Shown here: positions 24,561 to 27,088 of the stretch, in pieces
Layout: each line of letters begins with the position of its first letter
Position numbering within the stretch: the first letter of the stretch is position 1
Assembly (NCBI GenBank): GCA_036507955.1
Contig: DATCIH010000138.1
Coordinates: 1 to 27,088 of the forward strand
Length of the DNA: 27,088 bases
Origin: DATCIH01 sp036507955
GTDB taxonomy: Bacteria; Bacillota; Clostridia; Clostridiales; Clostridiaceae
Direction: 5' to 3'
Made by a program: the position numbers and the translations under genes
The notes under the pieces: model-generated
The model's database searches: none
What the model was told of the DNA's origin: nothing
What the model saw: only the letters and a program-made list of their open reading frames with translations

Positions 24561-25607
24561 TTACAACAATATTTCTTTACCAGCTGCTGCTGAGGTATAT
24601 ATGCCATTAAGCATTTTCTGAACATTAAGTCCATCCTCTGCAGTGGCGATTGGTTCCTTTTGCTCTTTTACGCAATCAATAAAATGTCTTATTTCATTAG
24701 CAAAGGAATCTTCTTTATCTACAGTTGGAGCTGAGTCCATTAAATAATGTTCCACTTCATCATAAACCATGAAAGGACTTAAGCTTGCTCCAGCTTTACT
24801 ACCAAATATATTGCTGTAGGTATCAGTTTCCTTTCCGTTTATTGCCCAACTAATTTCAAAATTCATTGAAGCTCCATTTTCAAACCTAATCAATCCATTA
24901 GCAGAATCCTCTGTATTGAATACTAAATTGTCAGTATCAAAAGCTGTCCATCTACCAACACCCTTAGTTTGATAATCTCCAATTTTACTAAAAGTTGTAG
25001 CACTAACGCTAATAGGCTTTGGCTTACCCATAAAGTACCAGGTAAGATCAATTACATGGACTCCAATATCTATTACAGGACCACCACCAGATTTAGATAA
25101 GTCAGTGAACCAGCCAAGAGGGGTTCCTCTTCTTCTAAGCCAACCAGCTTTTGCATAGTATATTTCCCCAAGCCTTCCTGATTCTGCAATTGTCTTTATT
25201 GCTTTACTATCAGCTCTGAATCTATTAACGAAGCCCATCATAAAGGTTACATTATTTTCTTTAGCTGCCTTAAGCATTGCTTCACCTTCACTAGGATTCA
25301 TAGCCATAGGCTTTTCACATAATATATGCTTTCCAGCCTTTGCAGCAGCAATGGCAGCAATTGAATGAGCATTGTTCCAAGTGCATACGCTGACTGCATC
25401 AATATCATCACAAGCTAAAAGATCATTAAAATCTGTAACAGCATATTTCATGCAATATTTATCCGCAACTTCTTTTGCTCTTTGACCATTTAAATCACAT
25501 ATACCAACTAACTCTACGTCCTTTTGTTTTAAATAAGCAGGGATATGAGCATTTTGTGCAATATTACCCGCTCCAATAAGACCTATTCTTACTTTGCCAT
25601 CTTTCAT
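24561..25607 (-). CDS. Gfo/Idh/MocA-family oxidoreductase
   Basis: The protein (348 residues from ATG 25607) has the family's N-terminal Rossmann motif IGLIGAGNIAQNAHIPAYL and the diagnostic HILCEKPMAMN with the conserved Glu-Lys-Pro. The C-terminal alpha/beta domain follows with GGPVIDIGVHVIDLTWYFMG, whose Asp and His are the usual catalytic pair. Family members oxidise or reduce sugars, inositols and related polyols with NAD(P). The upstream in-frame TTG 25616 gives a longer form, but AAGGGG on the minus strand is nine bases from ATG 25607, so I start there. The gene is divergent from the AraC regulator at 25748, which probably controls it, and convergent with the NIPSNAP gene. Substrate unknown. 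Confidence 0.9.
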   Translation of the reverse strand: MKDGKVRIGLIGAGNIAQNAHIPAYLKQKDVELVGICDLNGQRAKEVADKYCMKYAVTDFNDLLACDDIDAVSVCTWNNAHSIAAIAAAKAGKHILCEKPMAMNPSEGEAMLKAAKENNVTFMMGFVNRFRADSKAIKTIAESGRLGEIYYAKAGWLRRRGTPLGWFTDLSKSGGGPVIDIGVHVIDLTWYFMGKPKPISVSATTFSKIGDYQTKGVGRWTAFDTDNLVFNTEDSANGLIRFENGASMNFEISWAINGKETDTYSNIFGSKAGASLSPFMVYDEVEHYLMDSAPTVDKEDSFANEIRHFIDCVKEQKEPIATAEDGLNVQKMLNGIYTSAAAGKEILL

Positions 25608-25637
25608 AAATTTCAACCCCTTATGTATTTAATTTTC

Positions 25638-25712
25638 AATTAATATATAAAATAACCATCCCAAATTACTTTACCACAGGGAAATAATATGTTATATAAT
25701 TAATATATAAAA
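25638..25712. promoter_or_regulatory. Divergent control region with a 15-bp direct repeat
   Basis: AATTAATATATAAAA occurs at 25638-25652 and again exactly at 25698-25712. The two copies are 60 bases apart from start to start and flank TTTACCACAGGGAAA (25670-25684), a partial palindrome. TATAAT at 25695-25700 with a weak TTACCA at 25671-25676 (18-base spacer) is a promoter candidate for the AraC gene. The repeat could be regulator sites or chance AT-rich sequence. Confidence 0.4.
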
Positions 25713-25747
25713 AAGTATAACAAATTTGTCCTAGGAAGGTAACGTTT

Positions 25748-26641
25748 ATGGAAGAACCTTATTTTGAAGAATTCCAGTTTGGATCTACAGACATTATATA
25801 TCCCTTTAATTGTAGTATTTGTGATAACTCTAATAAAGAGATGATTTATCACTCTCATTGGCATTATTATATAGAATTACTTTATATTTTACAGGGGGAA
25901 GCAAGAATATTTTTAGGTGGAGATTATTTTGATACCTCTAAGGGAGATTTCATATTAATAAATAGTCGGGAAGTTCATCAAATATATGCTAAGGAAGGCA
26001 AGCATACTAGATATATTGTAATAAAATTTGATCCCGAGGTATTATACACTACTTCAAGAAGTATTTTCGAAGCAAAATATGTAATACCCTTTACAATGGC
26101 TAAGTCCCTTCACCAAAAAGTGTTTTTTAAAGAGGATATAGACCCTACAGAGATTCCTAACCTAGTAGAAAGGATATATAAGGAGTTTAAAGATAAAAAT
26201 TATGGCTTTGAGCTGGCAATAAGAACTTATATAGGAAGTTTGTTTTTATGGGTTCTCAGAAGCTGGGAGAAAAAAGGCGTAAAGTTACAAGTAGAAATGT
26301 CCTCCAAGGATGTAGATACTAAAAAGCTTCAGATTATATTAAATCATTTAGATTTACATTATAATGAAGAAATATCTGTGGAGGCTATGGCAAAGCTGTG
26401 CAATATGAGCTATAGCTATTTTTCTAGACATTTTAAAAGGGTAATGAGAAAAACCTTTACAGAATATCTAAATTATATAAGGGTAACTGAAGCAGAAAAA
26501 TTACTTCTCTCTACTGACTTAAATGTAACACAAATAGGATTAAATACTGGTTTTACGAGTTCTAGCTATTTCATAAAACAGTTTAAACATTACAAAAACA
26601 TATCACCTAAGCAATATAAAAAGAGGACTTTAGCTGATTAA
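25748..26641 (+). CDS. AraC-family transcriptional regulator with N-terminal cupin domain
   Basis: The 297-residue protein has an AraC-type cupin sensor at about residues 20-130 (HSHWHYYIELLYILQGEARIFLGG, then GDFILINSREVHQI) and the paired helix-turn-helix DNA-binding domain at about 195-295. The first helix pair includes ISVEAMAKLCNMSYSYFSRHFK, the second VTQIGLNTGFTSSSYFIKQF, ending with the canonical ISPKQYKK. Such proteins generally sense sugars and activate neighbouring genes. AGGAAGG lies upstream of ATG 25748. It is divergent from the Gfo/Idh/MocA gene with a 140-base shared control region, so that gene is its likely target. The coding sequence stops at 26639-26641, at the edge of the non-genic right end. 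Confidence 0.92.
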   Translation: MEEPYFEEFQFGSTDIIYPFNCSICDNSNKEMIYHSHWHYYIELLYILQGEARIFLGGDYFDTSKGDFILINSREVHQIYAKEGKHTRYIVIKFDPEVLYTTSRSIFEAKYVIPFTMAKSLHQKVFFKEDIDPTEIPNLVERIYKEFKDKNYGFELAIRTYIGSLFLWVLRSWEKKGVKLQVEMSSKDVDTKKLQIILNHLDLHYNEEISVEAMAKLCNMSYSYFSRHFKRVMRKTFTEYLNYIRVTEAEKLLLSTDLNVTQIGLNTGFTSSSYFIKQFKHYKNISPKQYKKRTLAD

Positions 26642-26684
26642 AGAGTTAACCAGCCTTGCCCCCGAAATACAGCAAATTCATTTC

Positions 26685-26783
26685 AGGGACACACCTGCCA
26701 CACCGAAGACATACTCTTTAACGATAATTTCGACATAACGAATAAATCTTCACATTCGATCAAGAGTCAGCAGGTATGTCCCT
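26685..26783. repeat. About 99-base element bounded by 14-bp inverted repeats
   Basis: AGGGACACACCTGC (26685-26698) and GCAGGTATGTCCCT (26770-26783) are inverted copies with a single mismatch. Inside, ACTCTT (26713-26718) pairs with AAGAGT (26762-26767), allowing a longer folded structure. The base composition differs from the flanks. It could be a miniature mobile element, a REP-type palindrome or the end of a larger element; it codes for no visible protein. Confidence 0.7.
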
Positions 26784-26835
26784 AATGTCATTAAGTTAGA
26801 GTATTTGTCATTACCCAATATATGTTTATTTATAT

Positions 26836-26883
26836 AATAAGAGGTAAATGAAGCTGAATTTATAGTTTTATTTAGCTCTTATT
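26836..26883. repeat. 14-bp imperfect inverted repeat, possible terminator
   Basis: Arms at 26836-26849 (AATAAGAGGTAAAT) and 26870-26883 (ATTTAGCTCTTATT) pair with one mismatch around a 20-base loop. A T-rich run follows on the plus strand. It may terminate transcription or lie near an insertion-sequence end. Confidence 0.5.
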
Positions 26884-26961
26884 TATATTTTTCTTATTTT
26901 TAGGCATGCAAATTAAGCAGATAGTTATATCCACTTAAAAAGAATGAAAAATTATTATATT

Positions 26962-27088
26962 TTATGCTACTCTATATAGGAAGCTTATTACTGCTTTTCC
27001 TCTGACTTTACGAGGGGCTTTGCGTCCACTTCGGATTGGCAGGATATTCTTGCGAATAAGAGCTTCAACATCTGGTGGAGATATATAA
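26962..27088 (-). CDS. C-terminal fragment of a transposase, running off the window
   Basis: On the minus strand an open frame enters from the right edge (first full codon 27087-27085) and ends with TAA at 26964-26962, giving 41 residues. The sequence YISPPDVEALIRKNILPI, then a very basic GRKAPRKVRGKAV and the end SFLYRVA, looks like the C-terminal tail of an IS4-type DDE transposase. It differs in composition from its AT-rich flanks. The catalytic residues would lie outside the window, so activity cannot be judged. The frame is too short to appear as a normal gene, and the family call rests on recognition of the tail only. Confidence 0.5.
   Translation of the reverse strand, partial: YISPPDVEALIRKNILPIRSGRKAPRKVRGKAVISFLYRVA

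Larger units (their letters stand above)
26642..26961. other. 320-base non-genic stretch with inverted-repeat elements
   Basis: I find no credible gene here. It contains the palindrome-bounded element at 26685-26783 and a hairpin at 26836-26883. The first 140 bases are visibly richer in G and C than the genes around them, while the remainder is AT-rich. A 48-codon frame continues past the AraC stop (26639-26641) to a TAA at 26783-26785 but has no start or ribosome binding site. Confidence 0.7.

Noticed and set aside
26642..26785. A 48-codon open frame continuing in phase after the AraC stop, with HTCHTED-like sequence.
   Set aside because: It has no start codon or ribosome binding site, the AraC protein is already full length, and the frame crosses the palindromic element.
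27000..27060. Minus-strand GGACGCAAAGCC string resembling the conserved part of a GEMM-I cyclic di-GMP riboswitch, tempting because a GGDEF gene is in the window.
   Set aside because: The upstream GCAAA element and the following CCGGCCUA segment are missing, and the same bases lie in a continuous transposase-like reading frame. I treat it as a coincidence.
1..27088. CRISPR arrays, tRNA or rRNA genes, phage modules, toxin-antitoxin pairs.
   Set aside because: I looked for regularly spaced repeats, cloverleaf-like sequences and small paired ORFs and saw none that held up.

Overview
The window is AT-rich, densely packed bacterial DNA. It has strong GGAGG-type ribosome binding sites, frequent GTG/TTG starts and compact U-tailed hairpin terminators. 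These traits, together with a BdhA/YqhD-type butanol dehydrogenase, a LacI-like sensor fused to GGDEF, YQGE-family MFS, Amidase_6 and DsrE-like proteins, point to a Clostridium-type Firmicute. Species cannot be assigned from the sequence alone.

Layout. (1) 1-2000: the 3' end of a polytopic DUF4173-like membrane protein, then an aminoglycoside-phosphotransferase-fold kinase behind a near-consensus promoter. (2) 2017-5580: a soluble LacI-type ligand-binding domain fused to a diguanylate cyclase, followed by an iron-type alcohol dehydrogenase and a clear terminator. (3) 5593-8011: a stand-alone YbhJ-type aconitase-family hydratase with its own promoter and terminator. (4) 8028-11029: two divergent MFS-like transporter genes, one with a small membrane protein downstream. 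(5) 11094-13837: a tldD-tldE (pmbA) metalloprotease pair. (6) 13853-19009: a GntR/UTRA regulator with a long palindromic operator over its promoter, followed by a tight operon of zinc alcohol dehydrogenase, SMP-30 lactonase, DeoC aldolase and FGGY sugar kinase. It ends in a 19-bp perfect palindrome that contains the kinase stop codon. (7) 19028-20204: a helical protein of unknown function and a convergent, overlapping DsrE-like protein. (8) 20383-22411: two exported proteins, an M15 peptidase and an Amidase_6 protein, probably acting on the cell wall. (9) 22412-24185: two decayed transporter genes, an ABC exporter that has lost its Walker A region and a DMT/EamA transporter with an internal deletion and frameshift. 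The second reads in frame through a Shine-Dalgarno sequence into an intact NIPSNAP gene. (10) 24527-26641: a Gfo/Idh/MocA oxidoreductase divergent from an AraC regulator. (11) 26642-27088: no host gene; a palindrome-bounded element of about 100 bp, a hairpin, and the C-terminus of a transposase leaving the window.

Working together: the most coherent unit is the GntR-controlled operon. It looks like a complete route from a sugar or polyol through oxidation, lactone opening, phosphorylation and class I aldol cleavage, but it has no transporter and no assignable substrate. The LacI-GGDEF protein suggests that a cytoplasmic small molecule, perhaps a sugar, sets c-di-GMP output. I see no CRISPR array, tRNA, rRNA or prophage. 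The best candidates for something undescribed are the aldolase/kinase/lactonase operon with its palindromic operator, the ligand-sensing diguanylate cyclase linked to an alcohol dehydrogenase, and the shared palindromic core of the 24527 and 26685 elements.
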